Shown here: in pieces, positions 12,961 to 26,000 of the stretch | How the letters are laid out: each line of letters starts with the position of its first letter | How positions within the stretch are numbered: position 1 is the stretch's first letter | From: Membranipora membranacea | Taxonomy: Eukaryota > Bryozoa > Gymnolaemata > Cheilostomatida > Membraniporidae | Direction: 5' to 3' | Length of the DNA stretch: 64,000 nt | NCBI GenBank assembly: GCA_914767715.1 | Contig: OU612069.1 | Coordinates: 17,171,387 to 17,235,386, forward strand | Position numbers and translations under genes: made by a program | Notes under the pieces: generated by a model | Seen by the model: the letters and a program-made list of their open reading frames with translations, nothing else | Database searches by the model: none | What the model was told of the DNA's origin: nothing

Positions 12961-15121
12961 CAATAGTATTCCCACTAAGATAGAGTCAGCGTACTTGTTA
13001 CATTCCGACAAAGATAGTGTCGGCGATTCCCAATTGATCGGACATTGAATATGAATATTGCTTTACAATCAGCAGCATCTTTATATCAATTATTTCTTCT
13101 TTAAAAACATTTTTTTGCCTAAAATTAAAATAAATCACACTGCTCAGGACAACCTGCTCAATCTATTGTAATTTTCAAACTCAAAATCAGATCAGAATGG
13201 ATGGATGGAGTTATTGACAGAAAACCTGGATTTTAGACAGTAAATCAACAATAGCATCATTGCTTCTACACCTTCCAATGTCGTTACGCCGCCCACAATT
13301 AAATGCCTCAATGCTAATGCTGCATATTGTGTCCTGTCTAGGTTTGATTGAGTCCATGGTAAGAGCACTGATTAGTTTTATTATACCAACAGATTGCTGT
13401 CGTCATGCTTCGGATAATTTTAATATTTTATTATAGCTTACCCTCAGACAATCTGTCCAGTCGTCAGTTTTCTGATATTTCTTGTAATAAAACTCTGCTA
13501 GTCGTACCAAGTGCTTCACTTGGACATCCAGATTATATTTACCTCCTACGCTACAGGAGTAATCCCTCTTGAACTCGTGTAAATAATCCTCGTTATAAAT
13601 CATCTGAAAGACAAGATAAAAATGTCTGTGCAATATCAACGGTCAATAATTGTGAGGCCCCCTAAAATGTGTTCATGACGGATATGATGGATTTTCTTAT
13701 ACATGTAAATTGTAATAACCTTCCCTTCATCATAGAAGATCAGAAGTAGTCCAGAATAACCAACAGATAGCTTTCAGTTTATTTTAATGGCATTAGGGCA
13801 AAAATTTGACAGTGTTTATATGTGTAGATAGTTTGTATAAATACTATGTCATAGTTTCTACACCTCTCAGTTTGCCAGTTAGGGAGAAAATCAGTTTTTT
13901 AACTGGTAAAAATAAGAGGAGATAAATCATAATAATTGCCCATGGAATCCCAGTATTTTGCTTGAGAATACCAAAATATTCCCATTCATACATCTTCAGC
14001 TCAGTTTAAAAGGAATTGGAGCAAGATTGTAAATTAAAATTAAAGTAATTAAAAAACCATTGCTACAAGAGTTTGTGGTCAACTGTTTTGTGAGAGGGCT
14101 GCATCGAGAGAACCTGGCAAAGGAAGAAGCAGCTACTGGAATTTCAAGGGTAAAAATTTCAAACATTTGTATTAACTCCTTGGTTATAATGAAACCACCA
14201 CATTTACCACATGCAGACTTAATTCATTCACTTTATAGCTGGTGTAACATACAAATCAGATGACTTCGTCAAGGACCATGGGATGCGAAATAAGTAGAGA
14301 CAGCAAAGCTCAGACAATTCTATAATAGAATCGCTAATGTCGTTTCCCCCTGTTTTCGTAAGTTAACCATGTTGACGTCTCTTGTTTATGGTACTGAATT
14401 AACTGTTGTTTCCTATGACAAGAACATGCTTTTTCGAAGTGATATTTTGATATCATAGAAGATAACAAACGTACAGTTGACGTGTTTTGGCCTGGAGTGG
14501 CTACTATAAAAGCGCTGGGAGCCCGATGCATGTCAAGCTTTTTGGAACCAAAACTTAAAAGCCAACATATCTACTGGGCAAAAGGCTGCTGCATTTTCGT
14601 ATCACAGTTGGCTGTATTTTATACACCATCGCCATACCAGGTTAAAATAAAATTTAGTGATTAGGTAAAACACATAGTTGGATTTATTCTCCCCTGACCT
14701 CGTTAATAGAACCTGGATGATGCAAGAAAATATCGTACGCTGGCGAAATAACCCAGTACATGGCCATTAAAATCTATTGTTAATGTTATTTGTATTGGTA
14801 TTTACCTAAATATTTTGTTCTGTCTGATGATCTGAGTCTATGAACTAGGCCACATGACTGCTTCTCAAGACCAAAAGTTACCCTCCCGATACCGCCTTGT
14901 AACATCTAAAAGGCTTTGCAGTTCCCCGAGACTGCATGCAGGCTCTCGGCCTATTGGTTAAGATCAAAGTGTCATGGCCAATGGCTGATTAGTACCTGTT
15001 TCAGATTCTGGCAGCTTGCTGCAAACTCACGATTAGGAGGTCCACCATGGCCTAACCTCTAGGATGCATTCTAGTTTACTAGGGTGTATCACACTCTCAG
15101 TACGAGGACTACGGGCAACTT

Positions 15122-17788
15122 GCGTCTCTCTTTAGGAGCAGCCCACCCTCTGTTTTGTCATAAACAGGGCATGCAGGCTCTGCACGATATCATACTTGCG
15201 CAGCTGCTGTGATTGGTGTTTTCTAGCCTGTCTTGACAAGCCACCCTACTCCCTCCCCACCCGACTCCGAGGACTTGACATTATGTCTTTTAATGAGAAA
15301 TAACCCATTGTGAAGGGTACAAATCTTTTGTGACGGTGACCATCCAAAAGTGTGGTCAACTGGGGTGTAGGGAAGGCAACTGGAAATCTCACAGACATGA
15401 ATATAATATATATAGCTGAGCCGTTTCCTGTGATTCAGGTTCAACGGCCAACAATGGATATACTAGTTTAGATATTACACCTGGATATCTATTTTTCCCA
15501 CCCAGTGCCTCAGCAGTTGAGGGTGGGATTTCTACGCACAGTGTTAGAAGTGGAAAATATGAGGTCGGGGGATAACAACCAGGCAGTGTCCCAGTATCAA
15601 GTTGAGATATATTTTGGAAAACTCAAATTGTTACTATCAGCTGGCTGTAACCTTGGTTATGAGATAAAGAAGAAGAAGAGATTTCTGCTCATCTTCCCCA
15701 AACCACCGACCCTCCTACTAGTAACACATGGTGACATGCACTAGTATGTAGTTTGACCGACCACGGGTATCACACCTTGATATGATAACGCTATTGTGAT
15801 ATTGCTTGCAAACAACACTCACTGGGATGTGATTTGGATGAAGTGGAAGAGCTATAGTTAGTCAATGAATACTTGGTAAAGTGGAGGAATGGCAGGCAGA
15901 GTCCATACAGGGATTCACTCAGTTTTGTTAGCGTGTTGTAGCTGTGACAGTTAAAGCTTTAATTACAACCAACCAAAACCTTGCTTGATGAACTGACCTT
16001 TATTTGATCTCAAAATTCAAAATTTCCACCGATCGAAAGCCTTAGAAAGCTATAATAGCCAATGGAATATGATTGTAGTCTGGTAACCTAGTAATAATCA
16101 ATTAAACTCCTGAAAAACTGGGGTGATAAATTCAACCCCTGCATAAGCCCGGGTCGGGGGTACTGCCTACGCACCGGCTGGGCGGACATTTGTCAGGAAC
16201 TTTATTTCGATGTTGGCCTTGAATTATTGGTAATACTTGAAGTCAATAGTTTTGTTAGGTGGGTGGTTGTGCGAGAGAACACCTGCAGTTAGACTGTCCC
16301 GGCTTGTCTAGAAAGGTTAGCCTGCACAATTACTAACATCAGCAGGACTGTTCACATCACTTTGGTGACCAAGCCTTATCCCCATATCCTTAGATTTTTT
16401 TGTTTGTTACGACAGTCTAATTGCTATTTACTAGTTGATAACAGCTTACTTTTTGTTGTCTGCTGTCATCCATTGTCCTCAGGTCTCATATGTTTTCTAT
16501 GATCAACAGGAAACTTCAGCTGTAAATAAAATCGAAATAAAATTGATGGCAACACACCAAATAGAATTTTGTCAATCTTACAACCTTGGACTTAACTGGT
16601 TACGAAATTTGAACAGATCTTGTTTTCTTACCTAGATACCCATTTTATTAAAGTAAGGATAAAACGCTTTGTTTTCACACCCCCCCACCTACTGATAAGT
16701 CATGATATGTAAGCCTGTTAACATTGTGTATATCTGATAATTTCAACTAACTCATGCAGTCTAAAGCCTGAGAAGCATGAATTGAGATTTGATATGGCCA
16801 ACCCAACACATGAATAAGAGCAGGCGCATATGATGTACTGAGGTTGAATTGACACCCTCTTTCGGAGATGCAAATACTTTGAGTTTGGGAGACCCTCTTA
16901 AAGCTAGGAATTTCTGATTTGATATGTTATGTTCTTCAAGATAGATGTTGGCATTTTAATGTAGGGTCATTGATACGTAGGGTAACTAAATGGTGTGTAC
17001 CGATCCGCTTACATATACTAAGAAAAAAGGAGGTAAAAATTATAAGCAAAAAGTTCAAATATGGGCTAGTTGATGTCCACGTAAATTACCGACATATTCT
17101 CTGGAGTTGTTATCATATCAGATAATCTAACTCCCTAGTCTATTGCGCACAGGAAGAACATTTATCTACGGACCATGGTGAATGCAAATAAAACTGTGTA
17201 TATGCTCTATATACTAGCCATTGCCACAACATAATTGCACATCCTTTCAAAAATTGATCCTTCCTATCCAAATCCAAATCTGACAAAATGACATCGAGCT
17301 AATTACTCTGCCATCTCTGTCATCAATATCAATAAGTCTTTAAAGTCTCCTATCAGATTGTAATATTGCTGGTATTATCAGATCAACTACTTGCTTGTTT
17401 ATCCAATTCCCTGCGATTGTAAAAGTAGGCATCATTCCATGGTTTAGGTTTATTTACGCTGTCAAGAGAATAGGCGGTTTTAGAGATTTGTGGTTGTGAA
17501 CTCCACACAAAGAAAATGTCTCACCTTGATAAAGACAAGTGATAGATAGAGTCCTTTACTCTAGATGGTGTAGAGCAAAGTACGTTGTTCCTCCACTATT
17601 CTTATTATGTTATAACTCTGAACATCTGTATGAAAAAATTAATAATAATTATTCTAAGATTTTATAAGCCTCATTATTATATATGCGTATGTGAATGGAC
17701 GTTATATGGATTACATCGTTATATGCCTCACATCACATTACCCTGTTTATGACAAAACAGAGGGTGGGCTGCCCCTAAAGAGGGACGC
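15122..17788. repeat. Pair of 48-bp inverted repeats spanning 2.7 kb
   Basis: 15122-15169 (starting gcgtctctctttagg) is the reverse complement of 17741-17788 with only about two mismatches. The shared core includes gcagcccaccctctgtt and tcataaacaggg. They could be termini of a non-autonomous element or two opposed solo copies of a repeat. The interior has no recognisable protein, and I could not identify a flanking duplication. Confidence 0.45.
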
Positions 17789-18749
17789 TGGAGTAGTTGA
17801 GCCGCAATTTTTAAAAATTGATTTCATTACTTAACAAGCAAATCACGATATCTCAAAAAATTTCATCTGCTGGTCCCTTACCCTGTCTTGACAAGCTTTG
17901 TCGGAGGGGTTCCCCTCTCCTTCCAGCAATGCTTGTCAAGAAAGGCCACTGTTTGCCATGGCCTTGCAGGATGTGGCACTTTGAAGACTTCTCTTTCAGA
18001 GAGTATGCAATAACAAAAAAAAACCCATTTATTATATAACCATGGCCATTAACAATAAGCCGCTGGGTCACAAAGCGATATTAAATTCTGTAAATTTTCA
18101 ACTGCACTATCATTGACCCACTCAAGGTCTCTTGTCCATAACCCAGGATTTGAGTTTACAAACTGCATATAATTCTAGTGATGAAAATACAATTGCCGTT
18201 ACGCAATGCAAGGTGTAATATCGCATCCTACTGTATGCTAATGGTTCCTATGGTATCCTGTTGAGGATTTATTATCAAACCATAAAACCATAAAGTTGCA
18301 TCTTGGGAATGATGTAAAAATTCCATATTCAGTAGATAAAGGGTAAGTCATAAAGAGATAAAGGGATTCATGCATAAATGATTTAACATTTATGGCATTT
18401 CAAGTAATGTAAAAGCCTCTTAACAACTTCAAGCATAGCCTATATCAAACATGACAGTATATTTCAAGCTTGTCATGTATGCAGATATTTGCCTTACTTG
18501 TGCTAAATCTTGATTAGCACCCATTTATGACAGCATTAATGGATTCTGAGGTAACAATAAACGACCCTAGAAAGTGAAAAAATGATTCAAATAACCTGAA
18601 AAATACACAACAAATATGCATGGCACATTATTCAATGTTGATATTCAATTTCCCACCGTGTTTTGCAGTTTGTATGCTCCTTTCTACTTCCTGCAACATA
18701 TCATCATCACCAATTTGCATCAAATGAGAAGACAACTTCGTATTATTGT

Positions 18750-18875
18750 TGAGTTGCGACATTTGCGACGTTAGTGAGTTCGAGCTATTGCGACGTTTAA
18801 AAAAATGCGACGTTTGTGGGTTTGCGACGTTTTAAAAACCCTTCGTTGCGACGTTTTTTGGATTGCGACGTTAGT
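18750..18875. repeat. Cluster of GCGACGTT motifs
   Basis: Six copies of GCGACGTT plus one GCGACATT occur within about 115 bp, all in one orientation, at irregular spacing (17-23 bp) separated by A/T-rich or variable linkers. The first and last full copies share a longer ttgcgacgttagt context. The CpG content stands out in AT-rich surroundings. It could be a degenerate tandem repeat or a protein-binding array; nothing nearby decides. Confidence 0.5.
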
Positions 18876-20064
18876 AGAATGCTAGATTGTGGGTTCAACA
18901 GGGGACCCCCGTAGATAGTGGAAGTTTAAAATGTAATGTGTATGTATACGGCGGAAGGAAAGCTACGAGCAATGGACATTCTGCCATCAAAGTTCATTGA
19001 CTTTATGTTCTCATGACAGGAGCCTTATAATATGGCTTATAATGCACACTTGATAGTTATAAACTTAGGGTACAACATATCTGGGCGTGACCACGATAAG
19101 CCTATTGGTCACACAGGGAGGGTTGTGACATGATACCATATTATTTTCCACAGATCCTCTAAATCCAGACAATTTTGATCAATGTATGCATTCTAAGTGC
19201 TCTGACAGCGGCAAAAGCGAGTTAATGTAATTGTCCTAATACTTCAATATCCCATAGACTATATCATGAGCAATGCTTCCCTACTTATCACAGCACATTC
19301 AAAATTCACTCAGGTGCATGTCCTAGACAGAGATACAGTTAACTCACCTTGTACTTGTCATCCTATGATCAGCACCTCTCTGGTTTGTCAGCTTCTTGTC
19401 CGTCAGTCCGTCAGTGACAACAAAGATTTGCTCCCAATAAAAATCTCGGTTTGCTTCTTGGTTTAAATTCTCCCGTCTAGTGAAACAATCCAAGCCAGCG
19501 ATCGTCGATCTACCGTCACAAGTTAAGAATGTGGAATGATTTGGGTCACGTTTTTCACGATTCAAAATACTGTTATCACTAAGTTGTGTTATCATATTGA
19601 GGCTTGTGTTGGATTGAAGTACTGTGTGGGTACTATCAGCTTCTCACAATGTTTACTCAGGCTAGCCTAAAACCTGACAAGAACTGCTGTCAAATATTAA
19701 GCAGTTTTTCTACCACAAATATAAAATGATACATAGGGTTGTGAATGAAAGTAAAACTTCTTCAACAAGCTCCATGGTAAAAATTTAGAACAGAAGTTAC
19801 ATTTTCAATGCCATCTAAGTATAAATCTAGACTATTTTTAGAGATTAATTGTACCAATTATGCTAACCCTGGTTTAGAGTTACTACAAACAAAAATGTTC
19901 ACGATCAAATATTCTCAGTCAGATTGCGTGCCTTTGTATACTGTCTTGTCACACATTACTAACTTATCAAAGTAAGAATCAATGGCAAGTCTATGAGCAT
20001 ACAAAATAAGGGCTCATCACTAATCCATTCATCTCTCACGATCTGTGCTAATGCTGCTGCACTA

Positions 20065-20550
20065 AGAACCCATCCGGATGCCTATCGGACAACCGCCGGT
20101 TGTCCGCGCGGCATCCGGTGGTTGTCCGATAGGCATCCGGTTGGCCGTCGGATAACCACCGGATGCCAAATAGGCATACGGTTGCAAAAATCGCGTCCGG
20201 ACACATATTTGACAGAGGCGGATGGGTTCATAACAGAGAAGGATGGGTTGTAGACACTCATCATCCAAGCATAAGACCCATCCGGACATGTTTTTAGCAG
20301 CTAAAATTACTGCTCAAAGCCCATCCGGACATGTTTTTAGCAGCTAAAATTACTGCTCAAAACCCATCCGGACAGGTCTTTAGCAGCTAAAATTACCGCT
20401 CAAAGCCCATCAAGACAGGTCTTTAGCAGCTAAAATTACCGCTCAAAGCCCATCCGAACAGGTTTTTAGCAGCTTAAATTACTGCTCAAAGCCCATCCGG
20501 ACAGGCTTTTAGCAGCTAAAATCAATGCTCAAAGCCCATCCGGATGGGCA
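20065..20550. repeat. GC-rich foldback plus 43-bp tandem array
   Basis: 20065-20165 is rich in inverted words (atccggatgcctatcgga; ggttgtcc; ccgataggcatccgg) that can fold on themselves. From about 20277 to 20545 there are about six copies of a 43-bp unit containing catccggaca, tttagcagctaaaatta and ctgctcaaagc. Each copy holds its own small palindrome (tttagcagctaaa). The block begins with cccatccggatg and ends with catccggatgggc, suggesting a bounded element. Related words recur at 20620-20670 and 21060-21250. Confidence 0.55.
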
Positions 20551-23089
20551 AAACGTCAAGTGGAAATCCACATGCCGAGACCAAGGAATTAACTCCTTGC
20601 CGAGACAATAGAAAATAATAATAAGTGGTCGTCCATTTCATAAGAACACAAGTGCCAAATGGACGTCAATAATGTCTTGACTACTGCCAAAAAAATAAAT
20701 TCATAATAATAATCATATTGATGACGATGATGTCCTTGTTGGGAGTCGTTTGTGAGTGGGGATAATGCATCATGTGATGTACCTTCAGGTTTACCTGCAT
20801 GTGTGTAGGTTCCAAACTCCAGCTGTGTCTTGCAGGAACTTTTATACAGTTGAAGAGGATGATACATATAAACATTAAGTTGTTATACCCCAAATAACAA
20901 TGTAAATCAGGGAGAGTTCTCCAGTCCTTAATTACATGTAGAGCCAAAAAAAGTTATGGTGAAATGACCAAACTTGAGTCGAGATCGAGGTCAGTCATAA
21001 CAGGACCAATAGACATTCACTTAAAATTATAAAGTTCAGTCAACTGGACACACTAATATTCATCAAGGTGGCCGGCCACTTAACACTTGAAATTCTTGCT
21101 AAACGACCGCCACTTGACAGTGCATTATCAATTATATTGATTTATAAAATGGATGGCCATTTAGCAGTAAAGGACGGGTGTTTAGCACAAGTGGATGGCT
21201 ATTTAACAGAGGTAATAAGTGGACGGCCTTTTAGCGGACACATATTTATCACAACAAATGCAACCTGAAATGAATACATCAACTTTCTAGAATGTAGCAA
21301 CAGGTGATACTTGATTATATGCCTTATAAAAGCACAGTAAGCTAGCTTTAATGGTTTAAGGCATGTTTTACACAATTTTCAAATCATGATACTCTTGTAA
21401 TCTGTTTTTGCAATAACTGCATATTACCAACATCTGGTAGCAATCGATGCCAGTGACTTCTTGGAGTTATCTTCTTAATGTCAGAGAGATAACTTTCAGT
21501 TGATTCAGTAAACTGCCTCTCATGCCACAGCTCACATATACAGGTGACTGTCACAAACAATGGCCCTGATAAGAAAACTTCTCAATTGGCTCGTCTGGTC
21601 GCAGTTGGAGGCACCGTCATATTTCACATCAGGGCCTATTGATGCAGCCTGATGAGAAGCTGTGGTACTGGCAGTGGTACTTATCATCCCTTATGAGTAA
21701 TTTCTGTTTTACAGCCATGGATATCAGCTATAGGCCCATGAACAATTCTTCATCATATCTGGAGATTATCTTATTCTTCAAAAGCCTAAGATTATTACGT
21801 ACAGAAATCTCTTCAAGAAAGTGTAAGTATAGCCAGGGGCAGATTTTCATCTGTGTTGAAGGGTGGCTTTATATGGCCAGGGGAGGCATTTTGTGATTTA
21901 CATAGCCTTAAATTGGTTGAAACAGTGAACATATCAAAGTGAATTCTACCTATGCAGTATAGTTATGTGAGTGTGACGCAGACTATGACTGCAGCACAGC
22001 AATGGTGGTTCCAACAAGAAAGGCAACTCGCAGTGTTCAAGGTTATGATATATCAAAACCAGTGTTTCATTAGCCCAAATATTTTCAAATGATCGGATTT
22101 CATTGTATTTCTAATTTACATGCAGTCCTAGGTAAATTCGTTCAGGCTCTATGCTGATTGCTGCTGATAAAAAGGTATGCCTTGTCAGTATTCATACGCA
22201 AGAAGCTATCTGAGTATTTAGATATACCTAAATCTAATAGACTACACTAAAGCTATAGACCAGTGCTCGTTTTCCTCTACCCACCGGACCCCTAATTACA
22301 GCCATAGTTGGATCACCAAATTGCATACTGAATTTATTTCGGTGCTTTCAGTTGAGGGTGCAATAGTGAGGACCAGAAAGCCATTTAATTAGCAAGTTAG
22401 ATTGACAGTTACAGTCTTTTATATTTTATATAATACCGAAGTGTATAATGAGACAATTCCGATGTTACATGTGAATTATCAGTGCAACACTTAGTGAGTG
22501 ATCTCAGCAGTGTTACACACTGATATAAAATAATAAACTGATTGGTCTGAGGTACTCATAATAATCGTAAATTATAAATTATAACTTTGGATAGAGTGAT
22601 AAACAATAATAACTAAATATTGGTTAGTTGGAGGTACTTGCTAAAAAAATCAAGTATGTTACTTCTAATTTCAATTACAGCTGAATTTTTCGCGGTACCT
22701 TTGTACATATATTTTGATGAAAATTAATAGTATGAAGCTTTATAGGCCGAAAGGGGTTATAGAATCTAACTGGAATATCCTTACCTCATGTATACCCATA
22801 GTCATTGGTAACTTATAAATGTCTTTAGATTTCATAAAAAGATTTGACTAAGAGAAATATTTCAGTTTCTGTCTTTCTCTATATATATATTGGCTGCCTT
22901 GAAACACTTGATAAAGGATTGTGGTGGAGGCGGGTGGGTCAAGGCTTGAAAACTCATGCAAACAAAAAACTTAGACATATTTAGAGTATGTTACTTGTAG
23001 GTTTCCATGTTCTATATCAATTGCCGTCGGAAGGAAAATGTGATGCGAAGCCTTGCCTTTAACTCAGAAAGGCAAATATGCATAAAAAA

Positions 23090-26000
23090 TCACGGACACG
23101 TGCCGTGAACCTCGATCTCCCTGAACGACAGGGCTGTTCCATGTGTGTTATACAGTTCAAATACAACTTGTTTCCCTTGTATAGGAACATCGCATGTGAA
23201 AAACATTGAATCCTCGGATATCATACCATGAAATTTGGAACAAACTGCATGTCCTGCTAGCTGCTCTCGGTAGGTTCCATTCTGTACATAATGACTTTGA
23301 TTGGGCATACCCACATACACTATTGGATCTAAAATCAAACAAACCAAAATTTCAACAACAAAAAAGGGGTAATTTATTGATTTTCTGCTCAAGACAATCA
23401 ACCTGTTTGCAAACTTCTATATGCTCATTCAAATTTTTGTGAGGATGATCAGCTAAAGCTTCAGTATGGTGTTGCTTATATTCGAGGAATGGCACAGCAC
23501 AGCACCCCATCCAAAAACATGGCAGTGATATTCAGATTTCGTCATTCCGGAAAAACTACACCATAACAACACAACACTGTGCAAACTTCTCAATAACCCA
23601 GTACGATAAAATGTACATTACTACAGTATTATTTCAAACCGAATATTAACATTAATCAAACAGAATTAGGGTACTGTAAAAATTAGAATACTCGCAATCT
23701 TCTTCAAATTATATTGAATATTGTACTTCTAGATTTGAACGTTCGCTCAAACAATCAGAGGAAGATCTCGTCAATAACTGTGAGGTAGCTTTAGGTAAAC
23801 TAACCCGATGCATTCCCTTTTCTTTCACACAATGCGCCATTGTTGTCATCACACTCCATATCATTAGCTTGTATCTGTACTCCCAACATTTTAACCTCGA
23901 TACAGTGCTGTACTCCATTCTTATTATTGGGAGAGGTACCTTCAGCAGCAAAAACTGTAAGAGAAAGTAACACTACTACATGCCGACCTGCCGACCTGCC
24001 GACAAGCTGATATCTATGATATATAGTGGAGTATTGACATGCCAAGCATCACCATGCTGCAACCATTTGTTTCCATAAGTTGTCTCTTTCTTCGAGTTCT
24101 TTATAAATTTTTTGACCCCACAAGAGTCACATGTTCACAGGCTCAGACCCACTTAGAAGTCAACCTGACAGCACAACAAGCATATCAAGTTGTTGTCTTC
24201 TCTGGAGCAAAGTTAATTGTTTCCACAGAAATACAAGGATGTCTCAGTTAATATAATGCATTTCTCTCTACTAGAACTCATAAAGTGTCAAGATACAAAG
24301 GTGAGAAATGAATGTGACACTTTAATAGAGAGATTAAAATGAGATCAATATAACAATATCAATATAATTATAAAGTGTATAAAATCTTACTTGCAAAAAG
24401 AGGTAATGACCCTACCAGAGAAGGAGTAGGAGGTAGCTCAGTTGGTTAGAGCGCCTGCCCTTTAACGCGCAAGCGTTTGAGGTCCTGGGTTCGAATCCCG
24501 CTGCAGTCTACTGACTACTGGTCTCATATGACGCCCCAGGTGTGCTCCGACCTGCCTGCAAACTGAGAGCAACTTGGCGCCGAAAACGGCGGCCGCGCCC
24601 TTAAGGCACTGATATTTCTCAGTCCTCGGATGGAGACAACACTTGCAATTTTAACCCACAGATATATCAAATAATCTAAACAATTCCCAATCATGGAACT
24701 TAGACATAACCGACTGAGAGTGTGCTCTTGAGCATTGAAAGTTCAGTGTCTACACCGTGCTAGGGGCTGAACAAGACGGTTTATGCTCTGACATCTCAAT
24801 AACACCTTATAGTATAGTGAGACAAAGTTGTGGCACCTTGAAAGTGAAGTTTAATATGCTTACTTTGAATTATATTATTGAAGAGAAAATGGTTGTACAA
24901 TTTGTTCTTTTTTTGTTCTCGTCAAAGGCGGGCAGACATGGGGCTCCCCGCATATTTTACTGAAGATTGAAGATTGAGTGTTTTAAAGTTGAAGAAAAGA
25001 TTTAGTCAGTTTAAATGAAAAATCAATAAAAGATTTTTGACTTGAATTCAGTCCAACAATTTGGAGTTAGCTACTCAGATTATGTGTTTTGGACAACAAC
25101 TCCGAACAATAACAAACTTAAGCTCATCAGCCTATCAAAACAAAACCAAAAATCAAGCACATGGGTCATCCTAAGCAGAAATGAGTAGATAACACCACTG
25201 TCCAGTTGTTTTGAAGAATTAAGTCTGAAGATGAGAGTTTTAAAATTGAAGATTGCTCTATTTTCGCTGAAGAAATTGAAGACAGCTTTGTGTGCAGGGA
25301 GCCAGAAATTGCCAACCTACCTACATCTAGTCTGTTTAGTACCAGTAGTTAGTAATTTACTTTTCTTATGCTTCTACCTGACTCAAGAGGGATTCTTTCT
25401 AGCAAGATTGTGACTGGTAAAAATGTTTTTTTTGTTTACTTGATGTCTGGAGTTAGTGTTTTAAAAATTAAAAAATAAACGCACAGACATGGACCCTAGC
25501 CTTTGAGCTCAATATTACTGCAATAGAAAATCTTACATCATAAACATAATAATGATTATTTAATGAACTAATATTTCAAATCTTCGAAACATAATTTTGA
25601 AATCATTGTATTACAAAGATTGCAGATATATCATTTGATCGAATATTCGTTTGATTCTACGAAGATGAGAAATATCTTTTGATCAATGGACATCAAATGA
25701 TATATCAATTGTCACATGATCGGACGACCTATGACTCCAGCACAATAACCACACAGTACCTAAATCACATGATATTTTCTCATCATTGTATTATCGATTC
25801 TTGGAAGTAGAAATATATCTGTCAGGCAACAATACATTTGTAAAATTTTTGCCAGGTCTTGTCGTTTGAAGGAATGATGGATATACCAGTTGCCATATTA
25901 TATTCTATCCTGAAATTAGGCTGAAATGTCTCGAATCCCTTTTAACCATCATTTAAAAACCAGTTTAAGAGCCCTATTGCAGTTTGCCTTATCATTCGAT

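Larger units (their letters stand above)
8318..13603 (-). pseudogene. Nucleotidyltransferase-TPR protein gene, copy 1 (damaged)
   Basis: Exon 13442-13603 (54 codons, phase 0, beginning with ATG right after a CAG acceptor) joins a long exon starting at 12044 after TTTTACAG. The long exon carries a polymerase-beta-type nucleotidyltransferase signature near 11590-11650: GSLARGEATPYSDLEY, the GS...DxE pattern of DUF294-like enzymes. A helical region follows, then about ten TPR repeats of 44 residues (consensus near MNEYNKAEEYYRLSLEMEK) from about 9610 to 8318. Relative to copy 2 at 31-36 kb, an A8 tract at 10089-10096 has one extra base and shifts the frame just before the TPR half. Stops also interrupt the array at 9134, 8870 and 8606. 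Either this is a pseudogene, or the homopolymer is a sequence error and the protein ends after about four TPRs. The substrate is unknown. Many invertebrates have large TPR expansions of this style; a defence role is conceivable but not shown. Confidence 0.7.

Noticed and set aside
19344-19595. Possible minus-strand coding exon
   Set aside because: Open but without recognisable family, splice context or neighbouring exons.
24428-24510. Functional tRNA gene
   Set aside because: A and B boxes are good, but the anticodon stem does not pair and a non-tRNA body follows; called SINE-like instead.
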